From positions 5,699,001-5,763,000 of the forward strand of contig NZ_JAFHKM010000002.1 of the NCBI RefSeq assembly GCF_016937515.1: DNA of 64,000 nt. Reading direction: 5' to 3'. Made by a program: the position numbers and the translations under genes. Source of the DNA: Cohnella algarum (GTDB lineage Bacteria > Bacillota > Bacilli > Paenibacillales > Paenibacillaceae). Of this stretch, positions 10,677 to 18,672 are shown piece after piece; positions within the stretch are counted from its first letter, which is position 1; each line of letters opens with the position of its first letter. The notes below the pieces were generated by a model. The model ran no database searches. It worked only from the letters and a program-made list of their open reading frames with translations, and was not told where the DNA came from.

Positions 10677-12086
10677 TTAATTTTTGAACGGCTTGTAATA
10701 ATTCACGCCGGAATGCCTGGCCGCAACCTCCACCATGCGGGCGGCGGCGCTTTGCGCGGCGGCGGCGAGCCGGCGTTCGTCGATGTTGACGAGCTTTCCG
10801 TCCTTGACGACGACTTTTCCTCCGACGACGGTCGTGTCGACGTTTTGCCCGATTCCGGTTACGACCGGCAAAGCGGTGTCGTCGAACAGCGCCCCCGCGA
10901 AGTCCAGCCGGCCGGAGTCGATCATGAACAAATCCGCGGCCTTGCCGACTTCGAGCGAGCCGATCGCGTCTTCCCAACCCAGCACCCTCGACGATCCCAC
11001 CGTTCCGAGCCATAGGCTTTGTTCCGCGGTCGGACCGTTATTGCCGGAGTTCAGCTTGTGCAGCAGATAGGCTTGCCGGACCTCGCCCAGCAAATTCGAG
11101 GAATCGTTGGAGGCGGAGCCGTCCACTCCGAGCCCGACGTTCACGCCGGCTTTCAGCATGTCCATCAGCGGAAAAACGCCGGACGACAGCTTCATGTTGC
11201 TGCTCGGACAATGCGCGACGCCGCAGCCGCACAAGCCCATGCGGTGAATTTCGTCCCGATCGAAATGGATGCCGTGCGCATACCAGACGTCGCTTCCCGT
11301 CCAGCCGGTTTTCTCCATGTATTCCAGCGGACGGAGCCCTTTGCTTTGCAGGCAAAATTGTTCTTCGTCCTTCGTCTCGGCCAGATGGGTGTGCAGCCGG
11401 ACGCCGTAGCTTCGGGCGAGCGCCGCCGATTCCCGCAGCAGATCCTCGGACACCGAAAACGGCGAGCACGGCGCGACCCCGACGCGCAGCATCGAAAACT
11501 TCGAGGCGTCGTGATACGTCTCGATCACGCGCTGCGTGTCTTTCAGAATGACGTCCATCTTCTGGGTCACTTCGTCGGGCGGCAGGCCTCCCTGCGATTT
11601 TCCCAAATCCATGGAGCCCCTTGTCGGGAAAAACCGGATGCCCAGCTCCCCCGCCGCGCGAATTTCCTCGTCGATCAGTTCGCCGGTTATCGCGTTCGGA
11701 AAGCAGTAAAAATGATCGGAAGCGGTCGTGCAACCGGTTTTCAGCAGCTCGCCGAGGCCGACCATGGCGCTCAGGTAGACATCCTCCGGACGCATGTGGC
11801 GCCAGATGTCGTACAGCGTGATCAGCCAGTCGAACAGCTCGACGTCCTGCGCCCGCGGGATATTGCGCGTAAACGTCTGGTAGAGGTGATGATGCGTGTT
11901 GACGAGGCCCGGGTATACGATTTTCCCCGTCGCGTCGATCACCGTATCCGCATCCTCGTAAGGAATGTCCCGGCCGATCGCCTTGATTTCCTGACCGTCC
12001 GCGAACAGGCTTCCTCCCGGGTGGGTGCTGCGTTCCGCATCCATCGTAATGATGTTGCGCGCGTTTTTGATGAGTAGAGTCGCCAT
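10677..12086 (-). CDS. Amidohydrolase, 8-oxoguanine/guanine deaminase-like
   Basis: 469 residues of the subtype III amidohydrolase (TrzN/AtzB/8-oxoguanine deaminase) group. Metal ligands are visible in NTHHHLYQTF (about 66-75), HTHLAETKDE, YAHGIHFD and GVDGSASND. The ELFDWLITLYDIW and GCTTASDHFYCFP segments are typical of 8-oxoguanine deaminases. Sitting first in an operon under a guanine riboswitch, it should deaminate guanine or an oxidised guanine. ATG at 12086 is chosen because AAGGAG precedes it by six bases; the frame is open much further upstream into the riboswitch. Confidence 0.85.
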   Translation of the reverse strand: MATLLIKNARNIITMDAERSTHPGGSLFADGQEIKAIGRDIPYEDADTVIDATGKIVYPGLVNTHHHLYQTFTRNIPRAQDVELFDWLITLYDIWRHMRPEDVYLSAMVGLGELLKTGCTTASDHFYCFPNAITGELIDEEIRAAGELGIRFFPTRGSMDLGKSQGGLPPDEVTQKMDVILKDTQRVIETYHDASKFSMLRVGVAPCSPFSVSEDLLRESAALARSYGVRLHTHLAETKDEEQFCLQSKGLRPLEYMEKTGWTGSDVWYAHGIHFDRDEIHRMGLCGCGVAHCPSSNMKLSSGVFPLMDMLKAGVNVGLGVDGSASNDSSNLLGEVRQAYLLHKLNSGNNGPTAEQSLWLGTVGSSRVLGWEDAIGSLEVGKAADLFMIDSGRLDFAGALFDDTALPVVTGIGQNVDTTVVGGKVVVKDGKLVNIDERRLAAAAQSAAARMVEVAARHSGVNYYKPFKN

Positions 12087-12230
12087 TTCCATCTCCTTGT
12101 GGATTTCGGTTCCGTTCTGCAAAAAGCCCTTTTTCGCGATACGTTTCCTTACATAAGCACCCCGCTCCTTTGATTCCGTTGCCCGCGAGCGTCGGAGCGA
12201 AAACGCCCGAGTCGCCAAAAACGGACAACA

Positions 12231-12290
12231 AAAAAACCTAGCCGCGAGCGCAACGTCCACATTCCAGGACATTGCGTTCGTAGTTAGGTT
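12231..12290 (-). terminator. Intrinsic terminator of the guanine riboswitch
   Basis: A long hairpin combining AACCTA / TAGGTT and CGCAATGTCC / GGACGTTGCG arms ends in seven T on the minus strand. Its 5' arm overlaps the P3 and P1 3' strands of the aptamer, giving the usual mutually exclusive fold in which ligand binding permits termination. Confidence 0.85.
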
Positions 12291-12339
12291 TTTACGGATC
12301 CTAGTAGAGCCCCCGAACCGATTATCAGGGTTATACGAA
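12277..12339 (-). promoter_or_regulatory. Purine riboswitch, guanine class
   Basis: P1 strands TTCGTA / TACGAA enclose a J1/2 ATAA, P2 hairpin, J2/3 CTCTACT, P3 with the loop CCGTAAAAA and J3/1 AACTAC. The pyrimidine that reads the ligand in J3/1 is C (as in xpt), not U, indicating guanine/hypoxanthine rather than adenine. P2 has one mismatch. It precedes the deaminase and nucleoside importer operon. Confidence 0.93.
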
Positions 12340-12370
12340 CTGCTTATTCAATTGTGTTGAATTTAGTTGT

Positions 12371-12399
12371 AGTATAAGCAACCCGAAAATCAATGTCAA
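12371..12399 (-). promoter_or_regulatory. Sigma-A promoter of the purine-salvage operon
   Basis: TTGACA (12399-12394), 17-bp spacer, TATACT (12376-12371), about 30 bp before the guanine aptamer. A near-consensus promoter expected to be strong. Confidence 0.88.
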
Positions 12400-12588
12400 C
12401 AATGTTCACGCACAAAATGTCGAAGGGAAAGAATTTTCTGAGATTTCCCCTTATTATGTAAGGTTTATGATATGTGTTATTTGTGGTTTTTTTCTAATTT
12501 TTCAACCTCTCGATGAGCGCGATGCGGCGGAACCCGAGGGAGCTTGGTGTTGTCCGAAGGGACTTCGGTGTTGTCCGACAGGGCTTCG

Positions 12589-12768
12589 TTGGATTTTGTC
12601 CAATCAAAACCGGCAATTTCGCGAAACGCTCGGTCTTCGTTGGATTTTGTCCAACCGAGCAGGGCCATTTCGTCCGTTTCAGCCGATATGCCCGTTCCTC
12701 GTTGGATAAAATCCACTCTAGATCCGCTTTTCCTCGTTTTTCGTTCCGCCCGTTGGATAAAATCCAAC
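12589..12768. repeat. Array of four GTTGGA-N5-TCCAAC palindromes (array 1)
   Basis: Palindromes at 12589-12603, 12639-12655, 12701-12716 and 12752-12768, spaced 50-62 bp. The first two have the centre TTTTG and the last two TAAAA, i.e. they are in opposite orientation. The same element recurs at 57.0-57.35 kb. The flanks (12400-12588, 12769-12956) hold no gene I can support. Confidence 0.75.
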
Positions 12769-12956
12769 ATAAGACTCCTCGTGCACAGGCTTCCCTCTGC
12801 CCATCGGTCACTGTGCAGGATTTCCCGCCGCCCTTGGCTTCCCGCCGCGAATTTCCCGCCATAATCGCCTGCCCGACGCGAATTCCTCCCGGCGGGAAAA
12901 GTTTGCCCGGGCCCGGAAGGATTGACGGTCGGAGAGGCGTCCGCGGGACATGCCGG

Positions 12957-13859
12957 TTACTCGAACCTCCTCTTCAGCCACCGCATCGCCAGGTCGACCC
13001 ACGGCTGAACGGCGGGATTGATATGGGCGCTTCCGCCCGCCGAGGTTTCGTCGGCGAGTGCGAGTCCATGCACGCCGCTTTCGAACACGTGCAGCTCGAA
13101 CGGCACCTTGTGCCGGCTCATCGCCGCGGCGAAATTCAGCGCGTTCGAAACGTACACGAGCCCGTCGTCCGCCGTATGCCAAATGAAAGCGGGCGGCGTC
13201 CGCTCCGACACGTGCAGCGCCGGGCTCCAGCGATCCAGCAATCGTTCGTCCGGCACGGACGTTCCGAACGAGGCGAGGCCGGCGAGCTCCCACACGCTTT
13301 TCGTCGTCTCGTCCGCCTCGTTCATCCCGGAGAGCAGCGCCGGGTAATCCGTTAGCGGGTAGCCGAGAACGAGCACGTTCGGCCGCCAGCGCGAGGCGTC
13401 CCCGCCGAATTTTTCCCGCAAAAAGGACTCGTGCCAGTAGACGCCGAGGCTCGCCGCCAAATGGCCTCCCGCCGAAAATCCGCAGACGGCGATCCGGTCC
13501 GCGTCGACGAGCCATTCGTCGGCCCGTTCCTTGATCGTCAGGATGGCCTTGACGAGATCGAACAACGGCTGCGGCAGCGCCGAACGGGGATTGCCCTGCG
13601 GCAGCTCGGCGAAATCGCTTATCCTTTTGTTGAAATAAGTCGTATAGCGAAGGACGAACGCATGGTAGCCCTGGGCGGCGAACCGCAGCGCGACCGGCTC
13701 CGCTTCGCGGTCGGACGTGCGCAAGTAGGCGCCCCCGGGACAGATGACAACGGCCGGCCGCTTTCGGTCCGCCTGGAATTCCGGCGAGTTGTTCAGGACA
13801 TAAGCATGCAATTGCACGTAGTCCGCGTCGTCCCATAGCGATATTTTTTCGATGATCAT
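12957..13859 (-). CDS. Alpha/beta hydrolase, acetyl-esterase-like
   Basis: 300 residues. Oxyanion-hole region VVICPGGAYL, nucleophile elbow GFSAGGHLAAS (serine near 128), acid in HTADDG and catalytic histidine in GVHGLAL. This set matches the BD-FAE/xylan-acetylesterase-like esterases often found beside glycosidase genes. ATG at 13859 has GGAGG eight bases upstream. No signal peptide, so cytoplasmic. The substrate is unknown; a role in deacetylating imported oligosaccharides is inferred from the glycosidase cluster nearby. Confidence 0.82.
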   Translation of the reverse strand: MIIEKISLWDDADYVQLHAYVLNNSPEFQADRKRPAVVICPGGAYLRTSDREAEPVALRFAAQGYHAFVLRYTTYFNKRISDFAELPQGNPRSALPQPLFDLVKAILTIKERADEWLVDADRIAVCGFSAGGHLAASLGVYWHESFLREKFGGDASRWRPNVLVLGYPLTDYPALLSGMNEADETTKSVWELAGLASFGTSVPDERLLDRWSPALHVSERTPPAFIWHTADDGLVYVSNALNFAAAMSRHKVPFELHVFESGVHGLALADETSAGGSAHINPAVQPWVDLAMRWLKRRFE

Positions 13860-14059
13860 GCGGCGCACCTCCGGTTTGTTCCCGCCGTTTCGGCGTTTTT
13901 GCCCCTATCTATTGTAATCCTCTCGGACGGCTTGCGCCAACGGCGCGGACGGGCATCCGCGAACGATGCGAACGTCTCGGCCTTGAACGGAGGTGCGGTC
14001 CCGACCTTCCCGGATCGCGGTCGAAAGGCTGAAAACGGCGTTTCCGGGGGATCGGATTC

Positions 14060-14773
14060 TTATCCGCCGCGAAGGCTTCGAGCCTTGACGGCTTTTTGCT
14101 TCATCGCCCGGACGATGCGCTTCGATTCCGCGTCGACCCGGTTGGACTCGACGATTTTTTGCAGCGCCTTGTTGTAGGTGAAGTCGTCCAGCTCCCCGGC
14201 TTCCAGGCAGCTCATCGTCAACTCGGGAAACTTCGCATAGCATTCCGCCAGCGCCCAGGCCACCGCCATTCTCGCGTAGTAGCCCTCGTGGCGGATATGG
14301 GCGAGCCGCTGCAGCACGTCGCCGATATGGCGTTCGTCAACGAAGTAATCGAGCAGCATCACGACGCCGAAGCGGATTTCGAATTCCCGATCGGACCGCA
14401 AATACGGCTGCAAAAACTCCCATACGCGAGGCTTGTTCGCGCCCGCGAACTTTAACCCGACGCAAAAGCTGTCGCATATGGACCAGTTGTCGATTTTCGG
14501 AACAAAATCGGCCACCAGCCGAAGCCGCTCCTCGACGCCGGTTTTCGCATAGCCGATGACCATGCCTTGCAGCATCGTTTCCTCGAAATAGTCGTTGTCC
14601 GCGGAGGCGAGATACGACCGCCAATCCCCTTTGGCGATCGCCTTGGCCAGCTTGCGCAGCTCGGGCAGCCGCACGCCCAGCACGTTCCCGATATTCGGGA
14701 TGAGCGACGCCGAAAAGGTTCGGTAGTTTTCGTCCGCCAGCTCCAGCAGCCGCTCCCGGATCGTCGTTTTCAC
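14060..14773 (-). CDS. DNA alkylation repair glycosylase, AlkD-like
   Basis: 237 residues, all-helical HEAT-like repeat protein of the AlkD family, which excises N3- and N7-alkylated purines without base flipping. The conserved DNA-contacting W-x3-D pair is present as NWSICDSF near residue 100, and the repeat helices GVRLPELRKLAKAIAKGDW and HEGYYARMAVAWALAECYAKFP are recognisable. Transcribed alone; neighbours are unrelated. Confidence 0.88.
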   Translation of the reverse strand: MKTTIRERLLELADENYRTFSASLIPNIGNVLGVRLPELRKLAKAIAKGDWRSYLASADNDYFEETMLQGMVIGYAKTGVEERLRLVADFVPKIDNWSICDSFCVGLKFAGANKPRVWEFLQPYLRSDREFEIRFGVVMLLDYFVDERHIGDVLQRLAHIRHEGYYARMAVAWALAECYAKFPELTMSCLEAGELDDFTYNKALQKIVESNRVDAESKRIVRAMKQKAVKARSLRGG

Positions 14774-14823
14774 AGCTTCAGCTCCTCGACCGGTCTTTTC
14801 GACTACTATACCTTATTTTTCCG

Positions 14824-14864
14824 AAAAAAATAAGGACATCCCGCTTTGCGGCGCAAGATGTCCC
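14824..14864 (-). terminator. Terminator of the GH172-type glycosidase gene
   Basis: GGACATC / GATGTCC stem (with an inner GCGCC/GGCG pairing) followed by T-rich TTATTTTTTT on the minus strand, 40 bp after the stop codon. Confidence 0.8.
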
Positions 14865-14906
14865 GGATTGCCTGCCTGCATCGTCCCCCGTTCCCGGCTT
14901 CCGCCC

Positions 14907-16826
14907 TCAAACGAGCGAATACACCCAATAATAAAACTCGTTCCAGGCCCGCGTCTCGCCGGCCTGAACATATTCCAGGCGAACGGCGATTTCGCTTTTC
15001 CCCTGCGTATAGGCGCCGGGAATTTCGAACTCGTCCTCCAGCCAGCGCTTGTACGGGTTGCGGTCGGCGTAATACCAGCTTCTCTCCTTGACGAGAACGC
15101 CGTCTATGTAAACGTTGGCTTTCTGCCTGCCCGTGATTTGGTCGGACCTTCGGCGCAGCCGGACCCCCTTGTTCTCCGGCGCGATCGAAGCGACGAATTC
15201 GCTCCAGCCTTCGACCTCGTGCCCCGTGTCCGAGACAAGCCGATCGTCGTCGTCCCCCTCGTAGCTCGATTCCAGCACGTAGTAGCCGCGGCTTCCCGCC
15301 GAGCGGTAGCCGTGGATTCCCTCGGACGCTTTGTTGCCGATGTCGACCTCGTCCGTGAGCGCCATGCCGGGCTCGTCGACCCCGTAATAAAACAGCGCGC
15401 CGGAATGCCGGATGTATTGATTGTTGAATTCCCCCGATTCGATTCCGAATCTCAGGCCGGTCCGGAACGGGTACCAGTCCCCGCTGCACAGCCTGACCAT
15501 CGACCACGGATTGTCCGGAAGCCCGTCATACCCGCTCGACGGATTCATCTCCGGAGGCGTCGGAAACCCCCACCCGTAACAAATCCAGCTTTCCGAGCCG
15601 TCGCTCTCGACCTGCGGCGTCGCGATTCCGTCGATATGGACGCGCACGTCGCCCTCGCAGCTGATCTGGCCCGGCCGCCGGGCAAAGGCGGTAATTTGAC
15701 CCGCGACAAGATGGCCCCTTCCGGCGATGTCGCCGATGATGCTGTCGGACCCGGAGGTCGCCCGCGAAGCATAATAAGGAGTCGAACGAAAATAACCGGC
15801 GCTGCCTTCGGGGTAGAGTCCGCCTTGTTCCGAAGCGACCGTCGTTTCCCAACCGGCGAACGAGGCGGAAGTCTCCCCTTTGTTGACCAGCTCGATGCGG
15901 GCGCTTCTCCAGTACGGCATCGGGAAAATGTTGTAATACCCGCCGTCCGGCTTCCGGCCGTGCGACAACAGACCGATCGCGTGCATCCCGAGCTCGTTCC
16001 CGAAAAAAACGCCGAGCGGACATTCGATATCGGGCGTCGGATGGCCGTCCCAGGTCGCCCGGATCCACACGTTTTGCGGGTCGAACGGCTGCCCCGCATC
16101 CGGCTCCGCAAGGACGGAAACGACGCTGCCCGCCCCCAGCTCGTCCAGTACGGTTGCGGATTGCCCGGGCGCAACAACCAGCTCCCGGCGGACGATCGCC
16201 TTCGACTCGACGGGCGGCTTCGGATCCGAGCCTACGCGGTTCCACATCCCGAGCAAGCGCTCGTAGCTTTCCCGGCCGGTAAACGTCGCGATTCCGTCGG
16301 GCGTGCTGTAACTATGATAGACGACATGCCCCCAGCCGCCGTCGCCTTTGGCCGCCCCTTTCAACCGTAAATCGGACGTAATCTTGCACGATTTCCGGAA
16401 CGGCATCGGGACGAAGCTGCGCACGACGCGGATCGGTCCTCTGCCGTTGTCGTCCGGCCCGAGGTAAGCGTCGGCGAGGGGCCTGACGAACGGAAACTTT
16501 TCGCCGAATTCCGAATGCCGGATTTGAAACCGGGGGGTCTCCTCGTCGTCGAAGTAGAAGCGGAACGTCGGCTCCTCGCTTTCCGGATATCGATGCTGTA
16601 CGAAATTGTAAATGCAGCCCGGCCCGTCGACGTCGAAAATGACCCATTCGTCGCGGTCCCGGTACAGCCACCAGTCCCAGTCCGCGTTAAATCCCTGCTT
16701 GTCGATGCTTCCTTCGTACCGGACCTGAACGCCGTCGCGCAGCAGCGGCAGCAAATCGAAGCGCTCCATGTTCGCCAGCCCTTTGGGCGGATACTCCGGA
16801 TTGGAAATCGGATTGGATACGGACAC
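14907..16826 (-). CDS. DUF2961 glycoside hydrolase (GH172-type)
   Basis: 639 residues. The N-terminal half carries the DUF2961 core: GPGCIYNFVQHRYPESEE, FYFDDEETPRFQI and the MPFRKSCKIT segment, the jelly-roll family now classified as GH172 (D-fructofuranosidases and D-arabinan-degrading enzymes). The C-terminal half adds a second DUF2961-like and a beta-sandwich region ending near the stop. No signal peptide, so intracellular action on imported sugars is likely. GTG at 16826 is chosen because GGAGGG lies about seven bases upstream. An AT-rich stretch with a TATAAT-like element lies at 16860-16910. Confidence 0.82.
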   Translation of the reverse strand: MSVSNPISNPEYPPKGLANMERFDLLPLLRDGVQVRYEGSIDKQGFNADWDWWLYRDRDEWVIFDVDGPGCIYNFVQHRYPESEEPTFRFYFDDEETPRFQIRHSEFGEKFPFVRPLADAYLGPDDNGRGPIRVVRSFVPMPFRKSCKITSDLRLKGAAKGDGGWGHVVYHSYSTPDGIATFTGRESYERLLGMWNRVGSDPKPPVESKAIVRRELVVAPGQSATVLDELGAGSVVSVLAEPDAGQPFDPQNVWIRATWDGHPTPDIECPLGVFFGNELGMHAIGLLSHGRKPDGGYYNIFPMPYWRSARIELVNKGETSASFAGWETTVASEQGGLYPEGSAGYFRSTPYYASRATSGSDSIIGDIAGRGHLVAGQITAFARRPGQISCEGDVRVHIDGIATPQVESDGSESWICYGWGFPTPPEMNPSSGYDGLPDNPWSMVRLCSGDWYPFRTGLRFGIESGEFNNQYIRHSGALFYYGVDEPGMALTDEVDIGNKASEGIHGYRSAGSRGYYVLESSYEGDDDDRLVSDTGHEVEGWSEFVASIAPENKGVRLRRRSDQITGRQKANVYIDGVLVKERSWYYADRNPYKRWLEDEFEIPGAYTQGKSEIAVRLEYVQAGETRAWNEFYYWVYSLV

Positions 16827-16955
16827 CCGGCAACCCTCCAGCTTCACGTTTTATCGTAGATTTGTTTTTCTTTTTTATCGTTTATTATTATATATTATCG
16901 ATTTGGAGGGGTGTCAATCCATTTATAAAAACAATTAATCAAGAAATGACTAAGC

Positions 16956-17555
16956 CTATTTGCCGTTCCGGCAAAATTCGAAGCATAAGAAACCTTTTTC
17001 GATCAAACAAATCGTGTTGCCGCCTTTGCCGTTCAGGAAATCGATCGCTTTCGTCACGCTGGGCACGGCAGGGTTCCCATAGTCATGCCAGCAGATGATG
17101 CCGCCTTTCCGGATTGCCTTGCGGGCCAGCTCCGTGTCCTGAAGGACGCCGGTTTTCGAATGGTCGCCGTCGATATAAATCAAATCGGCGACCGGCAGCT
17201 CCGCCGGCGTCACGTCCCGCGATCCGTTGGGCTTTACGATCAGGCGGACGCGAGGGTCGTTTTTGACCAGCTCGCCGGGCTGCTTCGGAACCTCGCTCTG
17301 CTGGACCGGCAGCGCGGTGCGGTGGCTCGGCGCGACGTCGATGCCGACATAGTTTTGGATCCACGGGCTGTTGTCGAGAAGGCATTTTGCCGTCTCTCCC
17401 CGCTGGATGCCGATCTCGATGACGGTTTTCGGAAAGAAGGTTCGCGAAAAAGCCAGCAGCGGCTCGACGTCCGTTCCCGTATACAGCGGGGGTTTTCCGG
17501 AAAAAGCGCCGCTCCCGAACATGCCGAAAAAGGTTTTTCTATGAATAACGTTCAA
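16956..17555 (-). CDS. Class I SAM-dependent methyltransferase (Methyltransf_24-like)
   Basis: 199 residues. SAM-binding glycine motif VIEIGIQRGETA (about 50-61), acidic strand YVGIDVAPS, and LIYIDGDHSKTGVLQD with WHDYGNP further on are typical of the Methyltransf_24 / cephalosporin-hydroxylase-like group. Start chosen as TTG at 17555 because AGGAGG lies seven bases upstream; the frame is open further upstream without a ribosome site. The substrate is unknown. Lies between two glycosidase genes on the same strand but is not clearly co-transcribed. Confidence 0.75.
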   Translation of the reverse strand: MNVIHRKTFFGMFGSGAFSGKPPLYTGTDVEPLLAFSRTFFPKTVIEIGIQRGETAKCLLDNSPWIQNYVGIDVAPSHRTALPVQQSEVPKQPGELVKNDPRVRLIVKPNGSRDVTPAELPVADLIYIDGDHSKTGVLQDTELARKAIRKGGIICWHDYGNPAVPSVTKAIDFLNGKGGNTICLIEKGFLCFEFCRNGK

Positions 17556-17724
17556 TCGGACTCCTCCTCGATAGCTAGGATAGGACTTCCGATAGTTTAT
17601 GCGCGCCGCCGCCTCAACGACTAAACTTGTCCCCGCATGGCCGTCCAAATAATTAAAAAAGGCCCGAAGCGCGAAGCGGCTGCAGACCCCGTTGCCCCGT
17701 CAATGCCGCCTTCGCGTTTCAAAC

Positions 17725-18639
17725 CTATTTTTGCTGCAGCGCCCTGAATGCGGCGGGAGAAACGCCCTCGATTCGCCGAAACTGCCGGCTGAAATATTTC
17801 GGATCCGCATATCCGCAGGCGAACGCGATGTCCTGCACGCAGTCCCGGCTTTCTGCGAGCAGACGACGGGCTTTGTTCATGCACAAAAGCGTCAAATACA
17901 TATTCGGCGTATACCCGTATTGCCTTTTGAACTGCCGCCGAATTTGCGGCTCGCTTAGCGGTATTTCCCGCATGGCTTCGAGCAGCACGTCTCTCCTGAC
18001 GTCCGACTCTTCGACAGATTTCATCAGCAGATTCGCGAGCTCCGCCATTTCCCCGTTCTCCTCCGGAACGGCCTCCGCCCGCGCAAACCGGCCATCCGTC
18101 GCCTCGGCATAAGCGGTCCGGCCCTCCTCGACGTCCCGGATGAGGCGCAGCAGCAATTGGCAAAGCGCGACTTGGAGCTGCAATTGCCGGTATTTTTCCC
18201 GCGATTGAAAGAGCTTAACGATGTCGTCGACCAGCTCGGCGATTTCCTCGCTTACCGAACGAAAGACGACCGCACGCGGAAGCCAGATCGACCCCCGCCT
18301 GTAAAGCGCCGCGCTTCCGCTTTGCAGCTCGCCGGCCGGCCGATCGAGCGAAGCCGGCTCCAGCAGATCGTGCTCCCAATCGAAATGAATCGCCTTGTGG
18401 GCTTCGAACGGACCGGACAGCTTATGAACGGTGCCGGGAGGAATGAGCAGAAGGTCTCCCGCCCGGTAGGGAACCGAAGACGAACCGATCGCGAGCGAAC
18501 CGGCGCCCTGCTCGATCCAGACGAATTCATGGTCGAATATGATGCGCGGTACCATGTTGACTGCCTGCACCATGTGATGGGCGTAACGGATATAGGGCCG
18601 GATCGTATTTCGCTGCAGAAGCTGCATAAACCGAAGCAT
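17725..18639 (-). CDS. AraC-family transcriptional regulator
   Basis: 304 residues: N-terminal cupin-like sensor (YRAGDLLLIPPGTVHKLSG near 58-76) and C-terminal double helix-turn-helix (about 205-304) with DIAFACGYADPKYFSRQFRRIEGVSPAAFR. Begins at ATG preceded by GGAGGAAAGGGC, 33 bp after the frameshifted GH106-type gene, so it is probably the local regulator of the glycosidase cluster responding to a released sugar. Confidence 0.9.
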   Translation of the reverse strand: MLRFMQLLQRNTIRPYIRYAHHMVQAVNMVPRIIFDHEFVWIEQGAGSLAIGSSSVPYRAGDLLLIPPGTVHKLSGPFEAHKAIHFDWEHDLLEPASLDRPAGELQSGSAALYRRGSIWLPRAVVFRSVSEEIAELVDDIVKLFQSREKYRQLQLQVALCQLLLRLIRDVEEGRTAYAEATDGRFARAEAVPEENGEMAELANLLMKSVEESDVRRDVLLEAMREIPLSEPQIRRQFKRQYGYTPNMYLTLLCMNKARRLLAESRDCVQDIAFACGYADPKYFSRQFRRIEGVSPAAFRALQQK

Positions 18640-18672
18640 GCCCTTTCCTCCGATGCGTTGGTTCCTTATCCA

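Noticed and set aside
12494..12862. Minus-strand frame over palindrome array 1
   Set aside because: The repeats themselves read as DFIQ-type peptides in several frames; frame openness is a by-product of the palindrome.
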